From assembly GCA_946803715.1 (NCBI GenBank), contig CAMPET010000417.1:7609-37613 (forward strand): DNA of 30,005 nt, written 5' to 3'. Under the pieces are notes generated by a model, which saw only the letters and a list, made by a program, of their open reading frames with translations, was not told the origin of the DNA and ran no database searches. This document shows, in pieces, positions 10,461 to 19,509 of the stretch. The position numbers and the translations under genes were made by a program. Origin of the DNA: Beroe ovata. Taxonomy: Eukaryota; Ctenophora; Nuda; Beroida; Beroidae. Numbering within the stretch: position 1 is the first letter of the stretch; every line of letters begins with the position of its first letter.

Positions 10461-10960
10461 AATATTTCAGCGACAATAATCGATAATACCGCCGCATCCG
10501 CGATATAAAATCGTTTTAAAAAAATCGATATTAAAACGATTTATAATCGTTTATACTCGCTTCTGCGCTATCAGAGAAACCAGGCGGATTTCCATGGTAT
10601 TTACTAATTCTAAAGCGTTTATAAGCAGCTACAAAAGCGTCTTAAAGGTGCTTATAAACGACGCCAGTAGAAGCGTCTAGTTGTCGATTAATACCGATTT
10701 ATTTTTTGAAGAATCGATTTTTTAGCGCGTATAGCGCTGAAGTGTCGATAGAAATCGTTTCACATCGTTATAAAATAGGTTTAAAAGTGAATCGAATATT
10801 TGGAATCGACAATAGATATTATTAAAGCGACGTGTGATACCTGCAGTTATAACCGCTTAAAAGTCGCTTTTAAATCGATTTTTTTTAAAAAATCGCAATA
10901 AAATCGACAACCCATCGATTAAAAGCAATTTAAAATAAACGCGTTTGAATCTCCCTTGCC
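10461..10960. repeat. AT-rich ATCGAT-type interspersed repeat
   Basis: The sequence is dominated by variants of aaatcgattt, cgtttataa and agcgct. Bases 10729-10960 match the reverse complement of 17509-17740 over 232 bases with no net length change and few mismatches. One terminus looks like caagggagattcaaacgcg. No coding capacity is visible, so it is probably a non-autonomous element. A T-rich stretch at about 11155-11225 has similar composition and may be a relic. Confidence 0.8.
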
Positions 10961-11838
10961 AAGATTTGTTAGTAAATTGTAGTTTACATTTTATGTTTTA
11001 ATCTCCACCCGTCTTCAGCTCAATGTCACTTGTTTTATCTCCAAGTTTCTAAAGTTCAACAACATGATAAAACACTTAATCTAACTACAAACATACTTGC
11101 AAACCTGTACATCTGACAGAAATTTTTGACCAAAAATTTATATCAAATAAGCGTGTGTCGTTTTTTATCGTTTTTTATTGTTTTTTTCAAAATGGCGTTA
11201 AAAGCGTTTTTTTGCCAAAATCGACCGTTCATAACAACTAGGTAAGGTTTCAATTGATCCCCGATTTGTCACGTTGTTGTTATATTGCTTCTGGTCTAGT
11301 AAGGTCTTGCTTTATGCCAGCCACAGTTAATATATCATGTATGGTCATTGGTCATTCCCCTCCGGCTGAGGCTAACCAAGCACCTAGTCCTTGAAATGAC
11401 AAGAAGGAGATTATTGGAGCAAAAGGGCCTGGAAGGCGGAAATAAAATATGCTTCTGGCTATAATTGGATTCCGGAAATAGAGTTCCTATTCCATTGAAC
11501 CTAAGGCAATTATCAACTTATCAACACTACTTATTACAATCAAATTTGAGATTCGGAATGTAGAAGAAAGTAGCCCCGAATCTATCCTAGCTGAGCTAGG
11601 CAAAGGCCCTCAGGGACTATCAAAGTCACTCAAACTCAAAGTACGGTAACATTTGTTGATTGAGCATCATCTGAGTTCTTTTCAGTGTTCATCAAGCAGT
11701 TTGAAGAAACCATACTGCTTTCAATCTTTGTTGAGTGCTTAATGTTCAGTGTTCTGTATTTGATGAATATATAACACATTTGAATTGGAGACATATATCA
11801 TTGTTCATTGACGAATTCTTCAATATTTATCCAGAATG
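10961..11838. other. Non-coding stretch, possible LINE 5' region
   Basis: No gene recognised. The part after about 11340 leads into ORF1 remnants and may be the 5' untranslated region of the LINE. That is position-based inference only. Confidence 0.4.
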
Positions 11839-11955
11839 TCCAATATTGTTGAATCTATTGAAACTGGTACCAGAGCCGCTTTTGGTGAGCTCCTTTTTTT
11901 TTCCAAATGAACTGGTCAAACAGTTCTTACAAAATTTGACATCACAGCCAGTTAA

Positions 11956-12249
11956 TCAGTACAAATCAAGTCACTTTCATCGTTCAAACTTGACTTTCTT
12001 GAAGCATGTGCATCCTTCCTGAACATCAACTTAGCTGACCATGAAGGGAATAAGATCTTCACCAAAGAGTCACTTGTTAACTGTGTCCTCTTGGCCATCA
12101 AGTCACACCTCCCTGCCACATGTTCTGAATGCTCTTTTAACTACAGGATCCCACTTGAGCCCGATACACCAACCCCATTCCACTGCTTCATGTGCTTTCA
12201 GGGCTCTCATAACTGTCAAATCCTGTCAGTCCTCGCAAATCCAAGCTGA
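11956..12249 (+). pseudogene. LINE ORF1 fragment with N-terminal Cys/His cluster
   Basis: This frame reads without stops to TGA at 12247-12249. It contains an acidic/hydrophobic segment (DFLEACASFLNINLADHEG) and then CSECSFNYR ... HCFMCFQGSHNC, a CxxC-CxxC-HxC arrangement from about 12121 on that suggests a zinc-binding module, as seen in ORF1 proteins of some invertebrate LINEs. An upstream piece in another frame (from ATG 11839) is separated from it by at least one shift near a T-run at 11885-11900. Probably nucleic-acid binding in the intact element. Confidence 0.6.
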
Positions 12250-12259
12250 GCCATGACAG

Positions 12260-12539
12260 CATCGCCAGCTTAGCCACAAACTCACGTGCCCCATCCCCAG
12301 CTCGCACTGAGGTGACTGCTGTCACCAATGCAACCACAGAACAGACCACCATCCCTGTTTCTGTCTGTGAAAAGTTCAGACATGGAAAATGCCAACATGG
12401 ACGTAGAGGGAACAAAACCATTGATGGCAATACCTGTCCTGGAAGCCATCCAAAACGATGCCTCAAGTTTTGCCTCCTGTACCTATGTTCATCTGAAAGG
12501 AACCAAAAGAAAACTAGAGGAAACGCAGAGCCAACATGA
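12260..12539 (+). pseudogene. LINE ORF1 fragment with CCCH-type zinc finger
   Basis: The frame holds a Ser/Thr/Ala-rich linker, then VCEKFRHGKCQHG and DGNTCPGSHPKRCLKFC, a CCCH-like cluster (about 12365-12470) that I recognise from ORF1 proteins of invertebrate CR1/L2-like elements. After the last Cys the similarity is lost, which indicates a frameshift near 12470. It sits between the upstream Cys/His cluster and the Pro/Gln-rich tail, which fits one original ORF1. Confidence 0.65.
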
Positions 12540-12626
12540 TAGGTCAGAAAACACCAGAACAGTTGCATCCAAACATGGGGAGCCTGCCGTTACACATTCT
12601 GACGCCTCTCGTGATGTCATGAGCCA

Positions 12627-12883
12627 TTTTTAGAGCCGAAAAACGTTGTTCCACCCATGAACAACAACATGATCAAGCAACAGCAAGATCTCACATCTCT
12701 GCACTCCAATTACCGGCAGTTGATGCAGGTTCACATGCAGCCGCATTACCCTTACTCTCAGCCTCATCCTCCAGCTCCTCACATCACCGTCCCCCAAATC
12801 CAGCCTGTGCAGAATCCCCCAGTCCAACAACAGGTCCCTGCAATGACTTACATTCATCCATCATCCTGCTAAATATTCAGTCC
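12627..12883 (+). repeat. 257-base duplicated segment, copy 1 (ORF1 tail)
   Basis: The segment encodes a Pro/Gln/His-rich ORF1 C terminus (about 71 codons, stop at 12870-12872). The same segment recurs at 13013-13269 at a constant offset of 386 bases with roughly seven substitutions. Only copy 2 leads into the endonuclease frame; copy 1 runs into a pyrimidine-rich stretch (12884-13010). Confidence 0.9.
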
Positions 12884-13012
12884 CCTGTTTCCTCTTTTAC
12901 TATTTTCCCCCTCCCTTTCCGTGTTGTATTTACTTTTCTCTTCTTTCCTGTCTGCCATCACCTCTTTTCCTCCCGCTCCACACTTATTTCTTTTTTCCCA
13001 TTGTTGGTAANT

Positions 13013-13269
13013 TTTTTAGAGCTGAAAAACGTTGTTCTACTGATGAACAACAATATGATCAAGCAACAGCAAGATCTCGCATCTCTGCACTCCAATTACC
13101 GGCAGTTGATGCAGGTTCACATGCAGCCGCATTACCCTTACCCTCAGCCTCATCCTCCAGCTCCTCACATCACCGTCCCCCAAATCCAGCCTGTGCAGAA
13201 TCCCCCAGTCCAACAACAGGTCCCTGCAATGACTTACATTCATCCATCATCCTGCTAAATATTCAGTCC
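13013..13269 (+). repeat. 257-base duplicated segment, copy 2 (ORF1 tail)
   Basis: This copy begins two bases after the N at 13011 and ends just before the ATG at 13270. It encodes the same ORF1 tail. The position next to an N suggests that two alleles or two dispersed LINE copies were placed side by side in assembly, though a true tandem duplication is possible. Confidence 0.9.
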
Positions 13270-13733
13270 ATGGTCCCTAGTGCATCCGGAAATTCTAGAT
13301 GGAAAGTCCCCTACCTGAAAGACTATGTTCACGAAGAAGCCCAAAGAGCACACTCCATACCTTTCTTGGCTCTTACTGAAACATGGTTGAAGTCGTACAT
13401 TTCCGATGCACAACTACATATACCGGGGTATGAAATATCCCGTTGTGACAGGAAAATCGTGTAGGCGGAGGTGTCCTTCTCTACTCCCACTCATCCATCC
13501 CGGTCAGTGAACAAACTCGGTTTGATGACGGCATATGTCAAGCCGTCTTCTGCCATTTCGACACAATCAAAATGGGTATGATCACAGTCTACAGAACTCC
13601 CAACGAGCCACTTTGTAGTTTTTCTTCAGTCATGAAATTCGCAGAACAGCAAATATGTATGCTTATTAAAGACGCATCAAACGAAATCTGCTTATTAGGG
13701 GATTTTAACTTCCCTGATGTAGACTGGAACTAA
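13249..13733 (+). pseudogene. LINE APE-type endonuclease remnant (frameshifted)
   Basis: The N-terminal part reads ILLNIQSMVPS and FLALTETWLKS; ETWL is a hallmark of LINE apurinic-type endonucleases, which nick target DNA to prime reverse transcription. The frame stops at 13462-13464. Similarity continues in another frame from 13464 (GGGVLLYSH) to LLGDFNFPDVDWN and a TAA at 13731-13733. The GDFN motif is the usual APE Asp/Asn pair. The frame opens inside the codons of the ORF1 tail. The last part of the endonuclease and the start of RT are missing after 13733. Confidence 0.8.
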
Positions 13734-13771
13734 GCAACCGTCATTCCTGGAGGAACCATCGATGATAAGAG

Positions 13772-15190
13772 GTGGTGAAGTACCTTGAAGACAATAACAT
13801 CCTCAGTTCCAAGCCACACGGCTTCAGATCTGGTAAGAGCTGCCTCACCCAGATGTCAGGTCACTTTGATGAAATAATGGAAAACCCCACACTGGGTAGA
13901 GATACTGATGCCATTTATTTAGACTATGCCAAAGCCTTCGACAAAGTAGACCACCAACTTCTTCTCAAAAAACTGGAAAGGTATGGATTGAGTCAGCAGT
14001 TCATAGAGTGGATCAAATCCTTCCTTTCAGACCGGCCTCAGTGTGTGGTTTTGAATGGAGTCCAGTCATTTCTAACTGCCATCATCAGCGGTGTGCCACA
14101 AGGCACTGTCCTTGGCCCTATTCTCTTCATCAATGACCTCCAAACTGGTATCAAGAATTTTAATATCAGTTTCTTTGCTGATGATACCTGTGTATCGAAG
14201 CAAATATCATCAGAAAAAGATGTTGAGTTGCTACAAGAAGACCTAAACTATGTCATGCAATGGTCAAAAGCAAACAACATGATGCTTCACGAAGACAAAT
14301 TTGAGCTCATCATCCACAAGTACCAGCCAAAGTCAGCTATTCACGAGCTACCCTTCACACCAGAGGTCATGTCCTTCACTATCTCAACTGGTGAACTCAT
14401 CACTCCGGTAGATCATCTCAGAGACTTGGGAGTAACTGTCACTTCATCACTCTCATGGCGCCCTCATATCAGCGCTATTGTACAGCGGAGCCGTTCTATT
14501 ACATCATGGGTCCTCAGTGCCTTCAAAGCAAGAGATTCTACCACCATGATCACTCTCTATAAATCACTGGTGCGTTGTCACTTAGAATACTGCTGCCCAG
14601 TGTGGCATCCATCAGCGATCCAGGATATTAAGCTGATTGAAGGGGTGCAGCGAACATTCACCTCCAAGATCCAGGGTTTGTTCCATCTTGACTACTGGCA
14701 ACGACTTAAGTTCCTTGGTCTCATGTTACTTCAACGCAGGCGTGAGAGATACACCATAATCCAAATGTGGAAAATTCTCCATGGCCACTGTCAGAATGAT
14801 GTCATAGTTCAGTTCTCAGCACCATCCTGCCAAGGCATTAAAGCTAAGATTCCAGGTCTCACAAGGCACAGCAGTCAGCACAATCAGTCTCTGTATGACT
14901 CATCTTTTGCTGTGATCGGCCCGAAATTATGGAACTGCCTACCTAACAATTTGCCACCAATAGCGGACCTGGACCAGTTTAAGCACAAACTAACAGAATT
15001 TTTGCTAACATTCCCAGACAATCCGCCGACTGGCGACTACATAGCAGTGAACAACAACTCGCTGCTAGAATGGTGTATGAACAGAGCAGAGGCTAATCTG
15101 CAAGGGCAGTCGCAGACAACCAATGTGACAAATAATATAATAAATATGACGAATTACATTGCCTGGCTGGCGTTACATTGGCTACCTTAG
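13772..15190 (+). CDS. LINE reverse transcriptase (5'-truncated open frame)
   Basis: A 472-codon open frame with the order of non-LTR RT motifs: GFRSGKSCLTQM near residue 18, AIYLDYAKAFDKVDH near 47 (first catalytic Asp), SGVPQGTVLGP near 106, FFADD near 134 (catalytic pair), then a thumb and a C-terminal region with WNCLPNNLPP. Near the C terminus NNNSLLEW is typical of CR1/L2-type elements. LFIND is a couple of residues shorter than usual, so a small deletion lies beside the active-site strand. The apparent start is a GTG and not a real initiation site; the natural protein would be fused to the endonuclease upstream, but the joining part is deleted. The product is unlikely to be active. Confidence 0.9.
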   Translation: MVKYLEDNNILSSKPHGFRSGKSCLTQMSGHFDEIMENPTLGRDTDAIYLDYAKAFDKVDHQLLLKKLERYGLSQQFIEWIKSFLSDRPQCVVLNGVQSFLTAIISGVPQGTVLGPILFINDLQTGIKNFNISFFADDTCVSKQISSEKDVELLQEDLNYVMQWSKANNMMLHEDKFELIIHKYQPKSAIHELPFTPEVMSFTISTGELITPVDHLRDLGVTVTSSLSWRPHISAIVQRSRSITSWVLSAFKARDSTTMITLYKSLVRCHLEYCCPVWHPSAIQDIKLIEGVQRTFTSKIQGLFHLDYWQRLKFLGLMLLQRRRERYTIIQMWKILHGHCQNDVIVQFSAPSCQGIKAKIPGLTRHSSQHNQSLYDSSFAVIGPKLWNCLPNNLPPIADLDQFKHKLTEFLLTFPDNPPTGDYIAVNNNSLLEWCMNRAEANLQGQSQTTNVTNNIINMTNYIAWLALHWLP

Positions 15191-16358
15191 CAGTGTATCA
15201 CAGGAGGCTGAACTGGAGCGCTCCCCATTTTATTGTTGTCGATTAGAGGGCTCATAAAAGGTGTAGTACAATGCCTTTAGCTACCTCTGGATATCCAAGT
15301 ATGGGAAACGCCCATTCATCGGTTGTAATACTAATAGTTGGCAATCAAGTCAATAGCACCGCAAATAAATATGTTATGTGTAAATATGTTTTCACAATAA
15401 ATCACGTCCACTCTTAATAGGTTCATAATGCAACATTGTCCCCTCTGTGCTGTTGACTAAATGGGGAAGGCCTGTGTGTACATGCACATCAATGGAAAAA
15501 GCCACCTCAAGAAGGAAAAGAAACAAACGGAATCAGGAGGCAATGAGACACTTCTAGAAGGACTGCGAATGTTTGAATCATTTGCACAATCTCCGCTCTT
15601 GCTACCAGTAGCAGGACAGAAAGAAAAAATAACAAGAAGCAATATCAGATAAAGAACTTGTCAGCAAAGTGCATAACCCAGATGTGTGGGACCTGGTTGA
15701 GGCTTTACCGCAATTAACCCTCAACAACGAAGGGGAAGCGGTGGCTGCAACATCTGTGGACTGGAAAAAACGGAACAAACTCCTCATCAGCTATCGTAAT
15801 GCTCTCTTTACTGTGAATGAAAGATTAGCACGATCCCTCATTGCAAATTTGCGCTCTGTAATTTCGTGAGTAAAGAATCGGTAGAGACTCACCAGAATGG
15901 CATGGCACATATCCGTTTATTTGCGAAAGCAATGAGGAGCGCAAAATTAGTAGGAACAAACACAGACACATTAGCAAAGGAACATGCACCATGAGAACTC
16001 CATGCAACTGCCATGGCAGAAGTACATGAAAAGGCCAATGATCAATGATGTAGTGAGTGTTGTGGCATTAGCATCTTGCTATGGTTTGGGTGCATAGGGG
16101 GCAAGCCAACATTCTCAAATATCAACTATAAATATGGGCGGTATTCAATCTAAATTTCAATCAAATATTTTTATATGGTAACATAAATCTGCTTTACTAC
16201 TCAATAATTACATTAAGGTCAACGCACGTTCTTCTCTTCCTTGAGTTTCAATCTTGTGTCTACATTACGAGACGAATTATATCCAAATAATTTAGTGGTA
16301 CCAATTTATGGTAACTCACAATAATTTCTGTAGTGTATAATATTATGTAAGTACTAAC
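15191..16358. other. Unassigned stretch with short open frames
   Basis: The first part may be the LINE 3' untranslated region. At about 15461-15869 two short plus-strand frames, one containing NPDVWDLVEALPQLTLNNEG, have amino-acid composition that looks coding, but I cannot name a family. They may be remnants of a mobile element. From 15870 to 16358 nothing is recognised. Confidence 0.35.
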
Positions 16359-16639
16359 ATGTCATTTAAACTCGCAGCAAGCTCCATGGCTGATGACAGA
16401 GACGCACTCCCCCATGCTCCTCCTCCTTATCAGGGTGGCCCAGGTATTCACGCGGGCTGTAGGAATCTACAACCCTTCAAACATGGCTCGGACCTGATGA
16501 TCTTTTTCCAGCCGTTTCACTTGCACTGCCGTGCTCTCAGAGTACCTGATGACGCATCTCTGAGAGGAATATCTCGTCAGGAATCTGGACTTCCGGGAAG
16601 TGGTGGACATACTGAAGAAAGCAGAATGATACCACGCTA

Positions 16640-17212
16640 ATAACACAGAAAAACACATCACGGAAATGGCAGCCAGAAAGAGACTCTTTTGTGAACTTAT
16701 CCAGAATGGCCGAGATGGCATATCCAGGCGCTGACAACGCACATGTAAGAGAAGCTAATCTACGGCAGAACTTCCTGTCTAACATTAATCACCCTCTTAT
16801 GTCTGCACGACATCCAGAGATGACAATAGATCAACTGCTTGATCTAGCAGTCCTACTGGAAAGCTGCTATGAAGCGACTAAAGTGCCCGCATATCAAGTA
16901 AATGTTATCAGTAATGAGGATAAAGATGGTGCTGAGACTCGGGTATCCAATCTGGCTAATATTGTGGAACAGATGGCAGTTAACCAAATTCAACAATCGA
17001 GCTCAAATCAGCAGTACCAGCACAATGGAAACATGGCTCCTCACGGACCGAACAATCAACAACAGAATGAACGACCCAGATTCTCAAGACCATGGCAGCC
17101 AACTAGAATGAAGTATGAGAATAACCATTATTATAACCATTACAATGGATCTTGCAACTCAAGAAGAGATGGTCTGAGGAGAGATGGTTCCACCTCATCT
17201 CGCCAATCATGA
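16640..17212 (+). pseudogene. Gag-like remnant of another retrotransposon
   Basis: The frame reads SFVNLSRMAEMAYPGADN, then REANLRQNFLSNI and PEMTIDQLLDLAVLLES. This is the pattern of the capsid C-terminal part of retrotransposon Gag proteins, followed by an Asn/Gln-rich and Arg-rich stretch like a nucleocapsid region. No complete zinc knuckle is seen. The first half of the capsid (about 16359-16640) is broken over several frames and stops. It differs from the Gag at 18259-19509, so it is a separate, older element. There is no pol after it. Confidence 0.6.
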
Positions 17213-17421
17213 CTACAGAAACGAGGGAACTATCGTAACAAACAATATAACTATCGAAATCAGAGAAATGACAAGCCTAGGAATCATCCAGCAACACCTA
17301 CCAATACATGTGATAGAAGAGACCGGTACAACCCCCAGAGGAAGTCAACCAAATGAGAAATTTTCGGAACAACCAGTGGAACCATCGACCACCATGTTAG
17401 ATAGATTGCCATTCATTAGTG

Positions 17422-17510
17422 TAACAGTAGCTATTCGGCAGAAATAACTACTCTCTCATTTCGTCATATTACAGTGACGTAAATCCTAAAATTCTGAAAT
17501 TTTGAGTCGG
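17422..17510 (+). repeat. LTR 5'-end fragment, diverged copy
   Basis: The sequence tgtaacagtagctattcgg onward matches the start of the 3' LTR (29385-29484) but differs by about five substitutions and a nine-base deletion. It follows the gag-like remnant and is cut off at 17510 by the ATCGAT-type repeat. The divergence contrasts with the identical LTR sequence from 17742 on. Confidence 0.8.
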
Positions 17511-17740
17511 CAAGGGAGATTCAAACGCGTTTATTTTAAATCGCTTATAATCGATGGGTTGTCGATTTTATTGCGATTTTTTAAAAAAAATCGATTTAAA
17601 AGCGACTTTTAAGCGGTTATAACTGCAGGTATCGCACGTCGCTTTAATAATATCTATTGTCGATTCCAAATATTCGATTCACTTTTAAACCGATTTTATA
17701 ACGATGTGAAACGATTTCTATCGACACTTTAGCGCTATAC
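17509..17740. repeat. ATCGAT-type interspersed repeat, inverted copy
   Basis: The reverse complement matches 10729-10960 over 232 bases. It begins at the caagggagattcaaacgcg terminus, inside an LTR fragment, and is truncated at the N at 17741. It is therefore either an insertion into an LTR or a false join. Confidence 0.85.
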
Positions 17741-17741
17741 N

Positions 17742-18098
17742 CAGGCGAGGCGAGCGTTGATGACGTATTACCACGGAGTGCACCTGCTTGCCTCGGAGGA
17801 GTGTTCAGCGAGACGCGACTACCCGCGTCACGGTTCTAAGGACTGTTGTTAAACACTTATCGAGAAAACTCTAATTAACGCCTTTAAATATTCAAGCGTT
17901 GAGATAAAAATTACTCTTTATGCTCGTGACTTTCGGTTCTCGACAAATTTTCAGTCTTTCAGAATAAGCTGAACTTTAAACTATCTTGGTGAGATAAATC
18001 AAGTAACTTGGGTCTTTGAAATTTCAACGTACTTTTCAGAGAACACTATTTCTGATATCCTTTTGTCAAATTGAATATTACTATTTAGTTTGATTACA
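17742..18098 (+). repeat. 5' LTR, 3' portion
   Basis: This part equals 29661-30005 base for base as far as the window goes. It lacks the first 276 LTR bases (29385-29660 in the 3' copy); an N and a foreign repeat stand there instead. The LTR end is uncertain: candidates are the CA at 18097-18098 (attaca) or at 18189-18190 (atttca), the latter followed two bases later by TGGAGCCTGG, which begins like a primer-binding site. I could not match either to a named tRNA. Confidence 0.8.
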
Positions 18099-18258
18099 TC
18101 TGTATCTATATTCGTTCACTACTGAACCGAATCGAATAGTGCTTCTTGAAATTAACACGAATTGAAATACTTCAATCCAGCATAATTTCAATTGGAGCCT
18201 GGCACTGGAAACGCCTGGCACTGAAAATGCAGACGCGTTCAAGAAAGAGATCATTGAC
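18099..18258 (+). other. Leader upstream of gag ATG
   Basis: The leader holds a possible primer-binding site (tggagcctggcactgg from 18193) and the near-palindrome attgaaatacttcaat. The gag frame is open without an ATG back to 18166, so an upstream or spliced start for Gag cannot be excluded. Confidence 0.4.
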
Positions 18259-19509
18259 ATGGTCTCACCTCCAAGAACCTCATCAGCACATAACAGTGGC
18301 TTAATAGAAGGTCTGGAAAACTTGAGGATTACACCCAAGTTTCCCAAATTTGAAAAAGGTGACAGTTTCGTTCGATACTGTGATAAATTCCAGGAGTATG
18401 TGTTACTTACCAACCAGACTCACCAGAATTTATACCTGTATTTTCTACAAAACGTAGATGACGAAACATACGCCAAATTGAAATTGGTAACATTAACTGA
18501 CGCTCAAAAACGTGAGGCGAACAGTTTTTGTCAGGTCTATAAACAGGCCATTTACGGTGAGCAACGAATACAGTTGGTTAATGAGGTTAGAGATTGCCTA
18601 CAACAAGAGCAAGACTCTATCTCAGATTACGCTTACAAACTAAGCGAAAAAGCCAACATTGCTTATACCGATCCTTTGATGGCCGAGCAAGACTGCTTGA
18701 TGACATTTTTGCGTGGTGTCAAAAATGTCAACATCAAACGAAAATTAAATGAGTGCCGCACCTTAGATAACTTTGAGGAAGCTGTCGCTTATGCAAAGCA
18801 ACTAGAACTGGTTGAAAAACGGTTTGATCAGTCAGACAACTACCTGTCTGCCAAACCAATCCTAAAGGAAGCAGCTGTAACATTCGCTGATAACACAGCA
18901 AATACAGCCGACAAGGATCGAGTACGCGATTCGTCGTCATCCTTCCGCTCTAGAGCTAGATCACAAACTCCCTATTACAGTGGGCGAAACGAATCTAGAT
19001 CCAGATCCCAATCTCCATATAACAATGAGAGAAACTATGGCTATGACCAGCCTAGGGATAGATCTTATTCTCCATATAACAATGGGCGAAATTTTGATCG
19101 CAGGTTTAGGCCGAGATCACAATCTCCACATAACAGTGGAAGAAATTATGATCGACGATTTAGACCAAGATCTCAATCCCCATACAACAATGGGCAGAAT
19201 TTTGATCGCCAATTTCGGCCGCGATCTCAATCTCCATATAACAATGGACAGAATTTTTCGAGACCACGATTCCAAAACAGGAACCAGAGGTCACGAACTC
19301 CGAATACCTGGAGAAACAATTCCCAGAGAAACCGCGAAATGCGCAGATGCTACACGTGCAACAAAACGGGGCACATTAGCATCAATTGTTGGCATAATCC
19401 TAATGGTAGGAACTTTCGACAATCCCAAAACCGGGATCAATCCCAAAACAGGGATCAAGGTCGAACGAACAATACCACGACTGGTAATAACCACCAGCCT
19501 ATAAACTAA
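18259..19509 (+). CDS. gag: Gag polyprotein with SR-like repeats and zinc knuckle
   Basis: Gag forms the intracellular particle and packages element RNA. The frame gives 416 residues from the first in-frame ATG. Residues about 25-205 are a helical capsid-like region (PKFPKFEKGDSFVRY, ISDYAYKLSEKANIAY). Residues about 228-345 are very rich in Arg, Ser and Asn, with roughly six copies of a 15-20-residue unit based on RPRSQSPYNNGQNF. A zinc knuckle, CYTCNKTGHISINC (C-x2-C-x4-H-x4-C), lies at about 19348-19389, followed by a Gln/Asn-rich tail. The SR-like block between capsid and knuckle is unusual and could be phosphorylated or bind RNA or splicing proteins; that is inference. The pol frame is -1 relative to gag and overlaps it by 19 bases (open from 19491). 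I see no classic slippery heptamer in the overlap. Confidence 0.93.
   Translation: MVSPPRTSSAHNSGLIEGLENLRITPKFPKFEKGDSFVRYCDKFQEYVLLTNQTHQNLYLYFLQNVDDETYAKLKLVTLTDAQKREANSFCQVYKQAIYGEQRIQLVNEVRDCLQQEQDSISDYAYKLSEKANIAYTDPLMAEQDCLMTFLRGVKNVNIKRKLNECRTLDNFEEAVAYAKQLELVEKRFDQSDNYLSAKPILKEAAVTFADNTANTADKDRVRDSSSSFRSRARSQTPYYSGRNESRSRSQSPYNNERNYGYDQPRDRSYSPYNNGRNFDRRFRPRSQSPHNSGRNYDRRFRPRSQSPYNNGQNFDRQFRPRSQSPYNNGQNFSRPRFQNRNQRSRTPNTWRNNSQRNREMRRCYTCNKTGHISINCWHNPNGRNFRQSQNRDQSQNRDQGRTNNTTTGNNHQPIN

Larger units (their letters stand above)
11839..15190 (+). mobile_element. Degraded CR1/L2-like non-LTR retrotransposon (LINE)
   Basis: In order, the element shows ORF1 remnants with two Cys/His clusters, a Pro/Gln-rich ORF1 tail, an APE-type endonuclease remnant starting in a frame that overlaps the ORF1 end, and a long reverse transcriptase frame. 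This is the layout of two-ORF LINEs of the CR1/L2 group. It is broken by frameshifts in ORF1, a frameshift in the endonuclease, a missing middle section between endonuclease and RT, and a 257-base duplication across an N. No 3' tail repeat or target duplication was identified, so both outer borders are approximate. Confidence 0.85.

Noticed and set aside
12188..12568. 126-codon minus-strand frame in the LINE
   Set aside because: Antisense to the ORF1 zinc-finger remnant, with no motif of its own.
13772..15190. Functional LINE RT gene with its own start
   Set aside because: The apparent start is GTG and the endonuclease/RT junction is missing; the frame is a truncated remnant that happens to be open.
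10729..17740. A large transposon bounded by 232-base terminal inverted repeats
   Set aside because: The recognisable element ends face inward and the outer sides are cut by N, so the two copies do not bracket the interior as terminal repeats would. The interior is a LINE and other debris.
18193..18208. Primer-binding site for a specific tRNA
   Set aside because: The sequence starts with TGG two bases after a possible LTR end, but I could not match it to a tRNA 3' end, so it is not called as a feature.
18980..19504. 174-codon plus-strand frame overlapping gag
   Set aside because: It is the alternate frame of the SR-like repeats; its regular Asp/Leu/His pattern follows from the DNA repeat. 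Kept only as a remark under the gag repeats.
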